A DNA stretch of 64,000 nucleotides from Saccharofermentans sp. (GCA_024692235.1 JAILMW010000033.1:124001-188000), one strand, 5' to 3'; shown: positions 1-7,954, counted from the stretch's first letter. Numbers and translations are program-made. Notes: generated from the letters alone by a model not told the origin.

Positions 1-1
1 A

Positions 2-724
2 GAAGTATACCCTTCTATTTCTCCTGAAAACGAATATGTAGGCCCTGACGGTAAGCTTCATACTATATGCAAAGGTGCCAAGATGGATGACCAGATCATG
101 TATGAGCTGTTTAACGCTTTTATCTCGTCCTCGGAGGTAACGGGTTCTGACGATGATGTCGTCAGAAGGGCAAATGTTGCGGTCGGGAGGCTGATCCCCG
201 TTGAGATCGGAAGTGACGGAAGGATTAAGGAATGGAGAGAGGAATACGAAGAAAGAGATAAAGGTCACAGGCACATATCTCATCTCTTCGGTTTATTCCC
301 GGGACATACGATCACAAGTGAAGATAAAGATCTCTGCGACGCTGCGCGTAAGACCTTAGAAGTAAGATTAGAAGAAGGCGGCGGTCATACCGGATGGAGC
401 AGAGCATGGATTATAAATATGTATGCCCGTCTATGTGACGGAAATGAAGCATTGAAGCACATCTATCTTCTTATGGGAAAGTCGCTCCTTCCTAATCTGT
501 TCGACAACCATCCTCCGTTCCAGATCGATGGAAACTTCGGTGTTGTTAGCGGTATCGCAAGGATGCTTTTACAGGAAGATAAAAACGGCGATCCTGTCTT
601 TCTTCCGGCCCTTCCGACCAAGTGGCACAGCGGTTCCGTGAAAGGGCTCGTGACACATTATGGCAAAAAAGTGGATATAAGTTGGCGAAACGGGGCCGTT
701 TTTGACACAAAGCTCTATTCTTGA
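2..724 (+). CDS. GH95 alpha-L-fucosidase-type glycoside hydrolase, C-terminal part
   Basis: This is the last 240 residues of a glycoside hydrolase family 95 enzyme; members remove alpha-L-fucose or alpha-L-galactose from plant or host glycans. The frame is already open at base 2 and begins in a PSISPEN segment typical of the GH95 catalytic barrel, so the ATG at 83 is internal and the true start lies outside the window. Conserved blocks HRHISHLFGLFPG, HTGWSRAW and NHPPFQIDGNFG follow; the Asp in the last block is a conserved active-site position of the family. The final 60 residues are a beta-rich tail as in other GH95 enzymes. No terminator was seen after the stop. Substrate cannot be told from this part; with the GH31 alpha-xylosidase 10 kb away, xyloglucan side chains are possible. 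Confidence 0.85.
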   Translation, partial: EVYPSISPENEYVGPDGKLHTICKGAKMDDQIMYELFNAFISSSEVTGSDDDVVRRANVAVGRLIPVEIGSDGRIKEWREEYEERDKGHRHISHLFGLFPGHTITSEDKDLCDAARKTLEVRLEEGGGHTGWSRAWIINMYARLCDGNEALKHIYLLMGKSLLPNLFDNHPPFQIDGNFGVVSGIARMLLQEDKNGDPVFLPALPTKWHSGSVKGLVTHYGKKVDISWRNGAVFDTKLYS

Positions 725-769
725 CATCTGTTTGTATTATTTCCCCATTTGCTTAACTATTTCTTAATC

Positions 770-796
770 TTGACTTCCGTATCAGAATGATATAAT
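770..796 (+). promoter_or_regulatory. Sigma-A-like promoter for the LUD operon
   Basis: TTGACT at 770-775 and a perfect TATAAT at 791-796 are separated by 15 bases, slightly short but usable. They lie 60 bases before the small membrane protein gene at 857 and are the only good promoter match between it and the GH95 gene. Confidence 0.5.
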
Positions 797-856
797 CGAT
801 ATTGGAAACAAAGGGGAACGGCACAGGGACAACGGATAGCTCCAGGAGGAAACGAT

Positions 857-1006
857 ATGACCGGTTCATATGCCCAGAGAAAGACGGAAGAGAAGAAAAG
901 ACAGAAAGCGGCCGCTGGATGGCTCGTGGCTTTTGCAGTATTGGTCACGGGAATGCTGGCAGTAATGTTGACATTTATGGCGTCCATGCACGGTCTTATA
1001 GGTTAA
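857..1006 (+). CDS. Small single-span membrane protein (49 aa)
   Basis: A short gene with an AGGAGG site at 844-849, seven bases before the ATG. The product has a charged cytoplasmic-type N-terminus (RKTEEKKRQK) followed by one hydrophobic segment, roughly residues 20-43, and ends right after it, so it is predicted to be a single-pass membrane peptide. It sits 24 bases before the LUD-domain gene, probably in the same operon. An overlapping longer frame from 802 is a different frame without a ribosome site. I do not recognise a family; function unknown. Confidence 0.65.
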   Translation: MTGSYAQRKTEEKKRQKAAAGWLVAFAVLVTGMLAVMLTFMASMHGLIG

Positions 1007-1030
1007 GGTCTATATGAGGGGGTGTACGTT

Positions 1031-1669
1031 ATGGACGATAACAAGAAGGTCTTTTACAGAAATCAGGCAGAAGACCTGATCAAGAAGCTCGAGCTTCACA
1101 AGATGAAGGGGTATTATTGCGATACTTCAGCACATGCAAAGGAGAAGATACTCGAGCTTATAGGTGAAGGTAAAAAGACCGTAGCTTACGGCGGATCCAT
1201 GACGATAGACGATATGGGTGTAAAGGACCTTATCGTTAAAAGAGGTCATGACCTCATAGTAAGAGAAAATGCCCATACGAAGGAAGAGATAAAGGAACTC
1301 AATGCAAGAGTTATCAATTCCGATACATTCCTTATGAGTACCAATGCCATAACATTAAGCGGTGAGCTTATCAATGTGGACGGAAGAGGCAACAGAGTAT
1401 GCTACCTTATCTACGGTCCCGAGCAGGTCATCGTAGTATGCGGAATGAACAAGGTCGTTACTGATATCGACGAAGGTATAAACAGGGTCAAGAACTTTGC
1501 ATCTCCGCCGAACACAGTAAGGCTTAAGAGGGAGACCCCCTGCGCCAAGCTCGGCAGGTGCGGCAACTGCGTAGACGATACTATCTGCTGTCAGACTGTC
1601 ATAACTCGCGTATCCATGATCCCCGGAAGGATCAAGGTAATCCTTGTAGGAGAAGAATTAGGATACTGA
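1031..1669 (+). CDS. LUD-domain (LutC/DUF162-like) protein
   Basis: A 212-residue LUD-domain protein, the fold shared with lactate utilisation proteins LutB and LutC. The start at ATG 1031 is preferred over GTG 1022 because a GAGGGGG ribosome site ends eight bases before it. Visible family features are the N-terminal helix, the AYGGSMT block near residue 55, NSDTFLMSTNAIT near 97 and a cysteine cluster near the end (TPCAKLGRCGNC followed by ICC). That Cys-rich end is seen in many stand-alone LUD proteins of anaerobes and may bind metal, but this is not established. No lutA or ferredoxin-like partner lies next to it, so a role in lactate oxidation cannot be claimed. The next gene starts one base after its stop. 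Confidence 0.8.
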   Translation: MDDNKKVFYRNQAEDLIKKLELHKMKGYYCDTSAHAKEKILELIGEGKKTVAYGGSMTIDDMGVKDLIVKRGHDLIVRENAHTKEEIKELNARVINSDTFLMSTNAITLSGELINVDGRGNRVCYLIYGPEQVIVVCGMNKVVTDIDEGINRVKNFASPPNTVRLKRETPCAKLGRCGNCVDDTICCQTVITRVSMIPGRIKVILVGEELGY

Positions 1670-1670
1670 T

Positions 1671-2231
1671 ATGGCTTACGACCGCAAGATATTATATAAG
1701 AATTCCAAGCCGCCTTACTGGGCTTACATACTTGGCGGCATATTCCTTCTCGGTTTTATCGTAGCTTTTATAATCGGAAGATCCATGCTCATGCTGACAA
1801 ACGGTGCGGCATGCGCCGCTTGCATCATTTCCGTAGTAGCCTGGCATAAGAGCGGTAAAGGCAATCAGAAGGAATATAAGAAAAAGCTCTCGCAGACGGG
1901 CGAAGAAGAATTGCTTAGTCAGGTGAATAACAACTGCCTCTTGAGCAAGGTCAAGGACGATACGGCTTTCTTTATTACTGACAGATATACATTTCTTGCG
2001 GGAAGCTTTCTTATCAAGACTGATGACATAGCTTGGTTCTATGTATTGCCCGAAGGCGCCGCTAACCTTATATGTATCGCTGATAAGAACGGTGAGTATT
2101 ATTCCGGAAAGACAGCATTATTATCGCTTAAAGCAGAGCTTGAACCGAAGGTCAGAGAAGTCCTTCCTCATGTACTCATAGGTTATTCCAAGGAGACGGA
2201 GAAGCAGTATAACAAGAAGTACTCATCCTGA
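1671..2231 (+). CDS. Hypothetical membrane protein (186 aa)
   Basis: The start lies one base after the LUD gene, so the two are probably co-translated. Two adjacent hydrophobic segments (about residues 17-37 and 40-58) form a short hairpin in the membrane, followed by a soluble domain of about 125 residues with alternating strands (TAFFITDRYTFLAGSF, IAWFYVLPEG). The layout resembles small membrane proteins with a PH-like C-terminal domain, but this is only a shape impression. I do not recognise the family. A weak GTATA/TATAC hairpin followed by T-rich sequence (2236-2265) may end the operon. Confidence 0.7.
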   Translation: MAYDRKILYKNSKPPYWAYILGGIFLLGFIVAFIIGRSMLMLTNGAACAACIISVVAWHKSGKGNQKEYKKKLSQTGEEELLSQVNNNCLLSKVKDDTAFFITDRYTFLAGSFLIKTDDIAWFYVLPEGAANLICIADKNGEYYSGKTALLSLKAELEPKVREVLPHVLIGYSKETEKQYNKKYSS

Positions 2232-2283
2232 TAGTGTATAATCCTATACGTGTGTTTGTTTTTGTATGTATGGGTGATTGATT

Positions 2284-2814
2284 ATGAAAGAAGAAGATAT
2301 CAAGCGTTCGGCTCTTGTTCACGGCTACGAGATCTTTAAGGACGGATCGCTCTTCAATATCAATGAAGTGATCAAGAAGAGCAGGCTTAATAAGAGTTCC
2401 TTCTATTCGGTATTTAAGGATAAGGATGACTATACTTTACAGCTTCTACAGTATATAGACGGGATCTACAAGGACAAGATCTCAGAATATATGGGCGAAG
2501 ACGGTCTTCTCGATCGTGCGGCTCTTTGCGACTATCTTATGGAACTTGCGCGCATGAGCTTTTACTTCTACAGCCTCGCGAAAGGCATCGATGCCCCTAA
2601 GAAAGATCTTCTGCAGATGACCGACGCCGAAGCGATAAAGCTTACAGAGCAGCTTAAGGGCGTCAAGACTAATCCTGATATAGCTTCTTTCAATAAGACA
2701 TTAAAGTTCATAGAGATCATAGTATTAAACCCCAGATACCAGGACAACGACGATTACCATAAAGCAATAGCCTACGGCGTGGACAAGGCATGCTCCTTTA
2801 TATTCGAAGAATAA
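2284..2814 (+). CDS. TetR-like transcriptional regulator
   Basis: A 176-residue protein with a TetR-type N-terminal helix-turn-helix: residues about 20-50 carry FNINEVIKKSRLNKSSFYSVFKD, where the SSFYSVFKDK stretch corresponds to the recognition helix and the start of helix 4. The rest is all-helical, as expected for a ligand-binding and dimerisation domain. ATG 2284 is used; TTG 2278 in the same frame is possible but no ribosome site favours it. It stands alone between the LUD operon and a terminator, so its target is unknown; self-regulation or control of a neighbour is the usual pattern. Confidence 0.6.
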   Translation: MKEEDIKRSALVHGYEIFKDGSLFNINEVIKKSRLNKSSFYSVFKDKDDYTLQLLQYIDGIYKDKISEYMGEDGLLDRAALCDYLMELARMSFYFYSLAKGIDAPKKDLLQMTDAEAIKLTEQLKGVKTNPDIASFNKTLKFIEIIVLNPRYQDNDDYHKAIAYGVDKACSFIFEE

Positions 2815-2817
2815 GAA

Positions 2818-2850
2818 AAGACCCGATGATCCGAAGATCTGTCGGGTCTT
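2818..2850 (+). terminator. Terminator after the TetR-like gene
   Basis: AAGACCCGA (2818-2826) pairs with TCGGGTCTT (2842-2850) around a 15-base loop, three bases after the stop codon. The tail (GGTTGTACTT) is only moderately T-rich. Confidence 0.55.
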
Positions 2851-3094
2851 GGTTGTACTTGTAACGGGGTGTACAACTTATATTTATACTTTAATCCTCT
2901 GTCATTATGAAATCTTATAAATTCTGTGAATAGGATGTTAATAATCGTCTTTAGTGTTTCTTTATAAAATGCGTTGCTTTTCTTTAACAGCGATTAACTC
3001 CTAATTAAACTCGGGGCGTTAAGATAAGAACATAAAGATAAGATGAGTAAAGAAACACAGACCATACAAAGTTCTTCTTCATACATAACCCTCC

Positions 3095-3120
3095 GGCCCG
3101 GGCATCTTGCTCGGGCCTTT
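3095..3120 (+). terminator. GC-rich hairpin, terminator or attenuator
   Basis: GGCCCGGGC (3095-3103) pairs with GCTCGGGCC (3109-3117) with one G-T wobble and the loop ATCTT, then TTT. The following GCCCG at 3121-3125 can pair instead with CGGGC at 3112-3116, so alternative structures are possible. It lies in a gene-free stretch of about 400 bases (2851-3269) in which I see nothing else convincing. Confidence 0.45.
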
Positions 3121-3269
3121 GCCCGTCGGGATTTTGGTGTAACAATGTTACAAATGCAGGAAATAAAGGATCTCACACGAAGTGAACCCCTCTATATTAT
3201 AGTTCCGTCAGAAGGCATTGGAGGCACAAAAACTGCACAAATATCATGAATTAAAACAGTTCAATCTGA

Positions 3270-3296
3270 TTAGCACTCTGACTTTGCAAGTGCTAA
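3270..3296 (+). promoter_or_regulatory. CIRCE operator (HrcA binding site)
   Basis: TTAGCACTC (3270-3278), a nine-base spacer and AAGTGCTAA (3288-3296) match the CIRCE consensus TTAGCACTC-N9-GAGTGCTAA at 17 of 18 positions. It lies 100 bases before the Hsp20 start, so this heat-shock gene is predicted to be repressed by HrcA. Confidence 0.9.
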
Positions 3297-3311
3297 TTAT
3301 AAGACTATAAT

Positions 3312-3388
3312 GGTCTCAGAACAAAAGAAACGAAGATCAAATGATGAGACCTCCGCTTCGAATGCTCGGATAACAACAGTCAAAGGAG
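3312..3388 (+). promoter_or_regulatory. Possible structured 5' leader of hsp20
   Basis: Within the leader, GGTCTCA (3312-3318) can pair with TGAGACC (3345-3351), and the following CTCC (3351-3354) could pair with GGAG of the ribosome site (3385-3388). Such pairing is what an RNA thermometer would do, but the stems are short and this is inference. Confidence 0.25.
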
Positions 3389-3396
3389 ATGATATT

Positions 3397-3843
3397 ATGT
3401 TGATGTCCGGTATTTTTGGAGAGAATCTGTTTGATGATTTGTGGGGATTCCCTTCACATGAACTTGCTAACCTTGATAAGAGGATCTACGGCAAGAATGC
3501 TTCCCACATGATGAAGACCGATGTCAATGAGACAGACACGGATTATGAGCTTGAGATGGATCTTCCGGGATTTAAGAAGGATCAGATCAATGTTAAGCTC
3601 GAAGAGGGTTACCTTACCATAAGTGCCGCCAAAGGACACGAACAGGATAAGAAAGACAGGCACGGAAAGATAATTCGTCAGGAGAGATACCAAGGTGCAA
3701 TGCAAAGAAGCTTCTTCGTAGGAGAGGCGGTCAAGAAAGAAGATGTTAAGGCAAAATTCGAAGACGGTGTATTGAAGCTCTCTATCCCCAAGAAGGAACT
3801 TCAGGCATTGCCCGCAAATAATACGATTGCAATAGAAGGATAA
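3397..3843 (+). CDS. hsp20: Small heat-shock protein Hsp20
   Basis: A 148-residue alpha-crystallin-type chaperone that holds unfolding proteins in the cytoplasm. The start at 3397 follows AAAGGAGAT at a proper distance; an in-frame codon at 3310 would put 29 extra residues in the leader, overlapping the region just downstream of CIRCE, and is rejected. The alpha-crystallin domain runs from about residue 40 to 138, with YELEMDLPGFKKDQINV, and the family signature GVLKLSIPK near its end. The C-terminal IAI motif (NTIAIEG) used for oligomer assembly is present. Heat control by HrcA is predicted from the CIRCE site upstream. The gene is monocistronic, ending in a strong terminator. Confidence 0.95.
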   Translation: MLMSGIFGENLFDDLWGFPSHELANLDKRIYGKNASHMMKTDVNETDTDYELEMDLPGFKKDQINVKLEEGYLTISAAKGHEQDKKDRHGKIIRQERYQGAMQRSFFVGEAVKKEDVKAKFEDGVLKLSIPKKELQALPANNTIAIEG

Positions 3844-3861
3844 AGGAAGTGAAGTGATAAT

Positions 3862-3900
3862 AAGGAGGCCCTCGAGCGATAAGCCGGGGACCTCCTTTTG
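3862..3900 (+). terminator. Terminator after hsp20
   Basis: AAGGAGG (3862-3868) and CCTCCTT (3891-3897) form the base of a stem that continues with CCC against GGG, followed by TTTTG. Confidence 0.8.
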
Positions 3901-4016
3901 CTTTCTTCGTATTATTCAGAATTCCTGCAAAATCACGTTGCTTATAGTCAGTTCATCTAAGATAATAAGTCGTTGTAAATCGATAGATACGATTACAGAG
4001 CAGGAGGCTTGGAAAC

Positions 4017-4697
4017 ATGAAAAGAAATATGCTGATCAAGACATTGGGAACGGTGACTCTTCTCGTGTCGATATGTATTACCGGATGTCATATCAAGGTT
4101 GAAGAAGATGACGAAGACGATGACGATAAGAGAGATCTGCCTCCGGCTGAAGAAGTTTTCGGTGATCTGTCAGGCTGCATCAGTGCTGATGAAAACTGGG
4201 AATCCGAGTGTTATTATTGCCACATGCAAGATCATAACTTCCAAAGCACGAACGGAGAACTTCCGGGACAGCTTGACTATATGACACTTGTACCCCCTTG
4301 TGACAGTATCGACTGGGATTCTTATGAGATAAGTTACATCTCTGATCTTTCCGTTATCGCGAACGACGATCTTCGCGCCATAGCAGAAGAATACGCTTCG
4401 GAAGGGTTTGATATTGTCGATCCGTCCCAGGACCAGGAATACGGTCTTGCTTCAGGTGACGGTGAGTATATGTTCACCAACGGTTTCAGCGGTGAGCACT
4501 TAACAGAAGATGCGATGGAGTATATTCACGTTTATGAGATGAATGATGATCTGTTTGAATATTACTTTGTTGAACCATATCCGAATACCGAATGTTCTGA
4601 TGACGGTACTGTTATCCGCTATACCGCAGACGGATATGTCGCTGAATACAACAGAGATACCGGAATCGGTTTCCTCTATACCGGTTGCTTCTTCTGA
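4017..4697 (+). CDS. Acidic lipoprotein of unknown function
   Basis: A 226-residue exported lipoprotein. The N-terminus MKRNMLIK is followed by a hydrophobic core and a lipobox ITGC, giving lipidation at Cys24. Just after it comes a run of Asp/Glu (EEDDEDDDDK), a flexible acidic spacer. The mature part is acidic and contains several Cys residues (for example CYYCHMQDHN), some of which could form disulfides or bind metal; no known domain was recognised. An AGGAGG site at 4002-4007 supports the start. It is a single gene between two terminators. Anchoring on the outer face of the membrane is the only safe prediction. Confidence 0.75.
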   Translation: MKRNMLIKTLGTVTLLVSICITGCHIKVEEDDEDDDDKRDLPPAEEVFGDLSGCISADENWESECYYCHMQDHNFQSTNGELPGQLDYMTLVPPCDSIDWDSYEISYISDLSVIANDDLRAIAEEYASEGFDIVDPSQDQEYGLASGDGEYMFTNGFSGEHLTEDAMEYIHVYEMNDDLFEYYFVEPYPNTECSDDGTVIRYTADGYVAEYNRDTGIGFLYTGCFF

Positions 4698-4720
4698 TCT
4701 TACCGGAATATGATACGAAA

Positions 4721-4755
4721 GGCCGCGCTTCTTATGGGGTGCGGTCGTCTTTTTG
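4721..4755 (+). terminator. Terminator after the lipoprotein gene
   Basis: GGCCGC (4721-4726) pairs with GCGGTC (4741-4746) and a T-rich tail CGTCTTTTTG follows. Moderate stem, good tail. Confidence 0.55.
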
Positions 4756-4813
4756 TGAGCAAAAATATTGCATTATAATAGAAACCCGTTGGATATTTGC
4801 GATGACGTCTTTA

Positions 4814-4831
4814 ACAATTTGTACAAATTGT
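4814..4831 (+). promoter_or_regulatory. Perfect 18-bp palindrome, candidate operator of the GH114 gene
   Basis: ACAATTTGTACAAATTGT is its own reverse complement. It is followed by TGTTTGTAAACA, a second symmetrical stretch. Both lie upstream of a possible promoter (TTGCGT 4875-4880, TATAAA 4900-4905, spacer 19). Such symmetry suggests a dimeric repressor site; the protein is unknown. Confidence 0.45.
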
Positions 4832-4931
4832 GAACTGTTTGTAAACACCAGAATCAGGGCGTTTCGAGACATTTTTGCGTAGGAAAACCCGGCTTGCGGT
4901 ATAAAAATTCATACAGAACAACTTAAATTAT

Positions 4932-4958
4932 CACAAAATCAAGGAAACTTGCTTTGTG
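4932..4958 (+). ncRNA. Leader hairpin with GAAA tetraloop before the GH114 gene
   Basis: CACAAA (4932-4937) and CAAG (4940-4943) pair with CTTG (4948-4951) and TTTGTG (4953-4958), separated by a small internal loop and closed by GAAA. If transcription starts after 4905 the hairpin is near the mRNA 5' end, where it could protect the transcript. Confidence 0.35.
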
Positions 4959-5015
4959 TAGTATGTTGGAGCAATAAGCTTGTTGTCGACGAAAGAAAAA
5001 AGGAGTTATGTAAAA

Positions 5016-7823
5016 ATGAAAAGTGCAATCGCATGTGCTTTGGTAGGAGTACTTTGTTTTCCTCCATTCGCACCTGTAGCATCGGATGTAGACATCTCTC
5101 ATGATTACGGTGTATTCCTTGGAGCTTCTCCTGAAGACATCGACTACATGAAGAACTACGACACTATCGTTATCGATGCTCAGTATTTTACAGAGGATCA
5201 GATTGCTCAGCTCAAGGAAGGCGGACATACTGTTTTCAGTTATCTCAATATTGGTTCGGTTGAGAATTTCCGTCCTTACTACAGCGAGTATGAAGATCTT
5301 ACATTTGCTGATTACGACAATTGGCCTGAGGAAAGATGGGTCGACGTATCTGAAGACGAGTGGCAGGAGTTTATCCTTGAAGATCTTGCACCTTCTATCC
5401 TTGATAAGGGTGTAGACGGTCTCTTCGTAGATAATGTAGACGTATACTATGTTGCTTCCGAGGAAGGTCTCTATGACGGTGACGATGAAGACATCTATTA
5501 CGGTGTTGAGAATATCCTTGAGAGCCTTGCTGACATGGATACATATGTATGTATCAACGGCGGTGACACATTCGTATGGGAGTATTATGACAGAGACGGT
5601 GACCTTGAGGATATCATGGATGCCGTTAACCAGGAGAGTGTATTCAGCTCTATCGAAGATTATGAGAATGATATCTTCGGTGAAGCAGATGAGGAAGATC
5701 ACGAGTGGTACACAGAGTACATCGAGATGTGTGCAGATGAGTGTATCGACGTATACCTTCTTGAGTACACAACAGATGAGGATCTTATCGCAGAGATCGA
5801 TGCATACTGCCGCGAGATGGAGTTCGCATACTATGCTTCTCCCAGCGTAGGTCTTGTTGCAGGTGAAGCGGATACGGAAACAACACCTGTCATCGTACCT
5901 GAGGACAATGAGGTCGATCCCGCAGTTGCTCCTGAGACATACGGTGTTTTCCTCGGTGCCGCTTCTGATGAGCATCACCTTACCGCAGAAGATATCGAGT
6001 ATATGAGAAATTTCGATACTATCGTAATCGATGCGATGTATTGCTCCGAAGAGGAGATCGCAGCTCTTAAGGCTGACGGCCATACTGTATGGAGTTACCT
6101 TAATGTCGGTTCTCTTGAGGATTTCCGTGAAGGTTACGAGGAGTTCCATCCTTATACATTCACAGGGTATCCTAATTGGCCCGAAGAGCGTTTTATCGAT
6201 GTCAGTGAGACTTCATGGCAGAATCACATCATCGAACTTGCAAATGAGTTAGAAGCTAAGGGCGTAGACGGATTCTATATCGATAATCTTGACGTTTACG
6301 ACGTTTGTCAGAATGAAGGCCAAGTTATTGACGATTCTGTTCCCGAGAATGAAAGAGAATATTGGACTTTCGACTTCTCGGTTGATTCCGAAGCATTATA
6401 CAACGGTATCGTTCGGATCCTTACCGCGATCAATGATGATGATACATACATTCTCATAAACAGCGGCGCTGATTTTGTAGAGAGGTATGCAGAGACAGGT
6501 GATATCAGGGATATCATGGATGGTGTTAATCAGGAGTCCGTATTCAGTACAGTAGAAGATTTTGATAACGATATCTTCGTAACACAGGACAGCGATGAAC
6601 ACGAGTACTGTTTGGATTATGTAGAGATGGTAGGTGACTCCGGATTGGGCGTTTACCTCCTTGAATATACCGTTGATACCGATCTTATCGCTCAGATCGA
6701 CGCATATTGTGCAGAGAACGGTTTCTCGTATTATGTGTCAGATTCCATAAAGCTCCTGGCACTTTCCAATCCTGACGAAAATAATGTCGAAGCCGCTGAT
6801 GATGTTAATGTTGAGGTCATCGACGATGAAGATGACGAGGATGATGAGGTCATCAACCTTGAGGATTATGATGATGTTGTTCTTGACGACGATTACGGTG
6901 ATTTTGATTTCTATGCGGATGTTGAGACACCTGTCGAGACTGAACCTGAGGTGATCGAGCTCGATCCTGTTGATGAAGAAGAGCCTGTTGAGGTCGTCGT
7001 TGATAACGCAGATATCGCAGAGCTTGAGTCTGATTCAGAAGAGGTTGACGATCGTGAGGACTACGGTGTATTCCTCGGCGCTTCCGCAGCTGATATCGAG
7101 TACATGAAGAACTTCGATATTATCGTTATCGACGCTCAGTACTATAGCGCTTCTCAGATCGCCGAGCTCAAGGCTGACGGTCGCACAGTACTCAGCTATA
7201 TCAATGTAGGTTCCGTTGAGGACTTCCGTCCTTATTACGGTCAGTATGAGCATCTTACTTTTGCTGATTACGACAACTGGCCCGAAGAGAGATGGGTTGA
7301 CGTTTCTTCACAGGAATGGCAGTCCTTTATCCTCAATACCCTTGCCCCTTCCTTGCTTTCTAAGGGTGTTGACGGTTTCTTCGTAGATAATGTTGACGTA
7401 TATTATGTCGCAGCAGAAGAGGGTCTTTATGACGGTGATCCTGAAGACATCTTCGATGGTGTTGCTAATATCCTTCGCGGCCTTCAGGGAATGAACACTT
7501 ATGTATCCATCAACGGCGGTGATACTTTTGTTACCAGATATGCAGAAGAAGTAGGTCCTCTTACGGACATTATGGACGCTGTAAATCAGGAATCCGTATT
7601 CAGTACTATCAATGATTACGATCGTAACATCCTTGGTACTCAGGATAGCGGTGACCACGCTTGGTACATCGAGTATATCGAACTCGTAGGTTCACAGGGT
7701 CTTGATGTATACCTTCTTGAGTATACGACAGATGAAGGTCTTATCGATCAGATAGACAGCTATTGTGAGGCAAATGATTTCACATATTACGTATCTTCAA
7801 CTGTTCAGCTCTTGGCAGAGTGA
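5016..7823 (+). CDS. Secreted protein with three GH114 (endo-alpha-1,4-polygalactosaminidase-like) domains
   Basis: A 935-residue secreted protein. ATG 5016 is chosen because AAAGGAG ends ten bases before it and a signal peptide follows directly (MKSAIACALVGVLCF, likely cleavage after APVAS). Three homologous TIM-barrel domains occupy roughly residues 30-285, 308-583 and 683-935. Each repeats YGVFLGA, SY(L/I)N(I/V)GS(V/L)E, NWPEER, VDG-F-DN-DVY, VNQESVFS and LLEYT-D, the pattern of GH114/TM1410-type barrels, which cut alpha-1,4-linked galactosamine polymers such as those in fungal and bacterial biofilms. The Asp in DN-D and the Glu in NQES are likely catalytic, by analogy. Domain 2 has an insertion near its middle. 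The second linker (585-682) is almost entirely acidic. No anchor, SLH domain or dockerin is present. The substrate is inferred only from the family. Confidence 0.85.
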   Translation: MKSAIACALVGVLCFPPFAPVASDVDISHDYGVFLGASPEDIDYMKNYDTIVIDAQYFTEDQIAQLKEGGHTVFSYLNIGSVENFRPYYSEYEDLTFADYDNWPEERWVDVSEDEWQEFILEDLAPSILDKGVDGLFVDNVDVYYVASEEGLYDGDDEDIYYGVENILESLADMDTYVCINGGDTFVWEYYDRDGDLEDIMDAVNQESVFSSIEDYENDIFGEADEEDHEWYTEYIEMCADECIDVYLLEYTTDEDLIAEIDAYCREMEFAYYASPSVGLVAGEADTETTPVIVPEDNEVDPAVAPETYGVFLGAASDEHHLTAEDIEYMRNFDTIVIDAMYCSEEEIAALKADGHTVWSYLNVGSLEDFREGYEEFHPYTFTGYPNWPEERFIDVSETSWQNHIIELANELEAKGVDGFYIDNLDVYDVCQNEGQVIDDSVPENEREYWTFDFSVDSEALYNGIVRILTAINDDDTYILINSGADFVERYAETGDIRDIMDGVNQESVFSTVEDFDNDIFVTQDSDEHEYCLDYVEMVGDSGLGVYLLEYTVDTDLIAQIDAYCAENGFSYYVSDSIKLLALSNPDENNVEAADDVNVEVIDDEDDEDDEVINLEDYDDVVLDDDYGDFDFYADVETPVETEPEVIELDPVDEEEPVEVVVDNADIAELESDSEEVDDREDYGVFLGASAADIEYMKNFDIIVIDAQYYSASQIAELKADGRTVLSYINVGSVEDFRPYYGQYEHLTFADYDNWPEERWVDVSSQEWQSFILNTLAPSLLSKGVDGFFVDNVDVYYVAAEEGLYDGDPEDIFDGVANILRGLQGMNTYVSINGGDTFVTRYAEEVGPLTDIMDAVNQESVFSTINDYDRNILGTQDSGDHAWYIEYIELVGSQGLDVYLLEYTTDEGLIDQIDSYCEANDFTYYVSSTVQLLAE
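5103..7815 (+). repeat. Three tandem GH114 domain repeats within one gene
   Basis: Copies at about 5103-5870, 5938-6765 and 7063-7815. Copies 1 and 3 are closest to each other; copy 2 is more diverged and carries an insertion, suggesting an old duplication followed by a more recent one. Confidence 0.8.
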
Positions 7824-7860
7824 TCTGATTTAGACAATCTCTCCCCAACATACACAGAGG

Positions 7861-7890
7861 GGCCCCCGTGCTTTGTCCACGGGGGCCTTT
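7861..7890 (+). terminator. Strong terminator after the GH114 gene
   Basis: GGCCCCCGTG (7861-7870) and CACGGGGGCC (7878-7887) form a perfect 10-bp stem with a seven-base loop, followed by TTT. Confidence 0.9.
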
Positions 7891-7954
7891 CACTATGTAG
7901 GAATAACGATGATATAATCAGGATATATAGCTCTATATATGAGGAGGTTTTCAA

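Noticed and set aside
802..1017. 71-codon plus-strand frame
   Set aside because: No ribosome site; it overlaps out of frame the 857-1006 gene, which has a perfect AGGAGG and a membrane segment.
3043..3249. 68-codon plus-strand frame in the gap before hsp20
   Set aside because: No ribosome site, crosses a GC-rich hairpin, and composition is not protein-like; a leader peptide was considered but there is no gene close enough downstream.
4923..6149. 408-codon minus-strand frame opposite the GH114 gene
   Set aside because: Long only because GTA/GAT/GAC codons on the plus strand lack antisense stops; no ribosome site and the plus-strand frame has three clear homologous domains.
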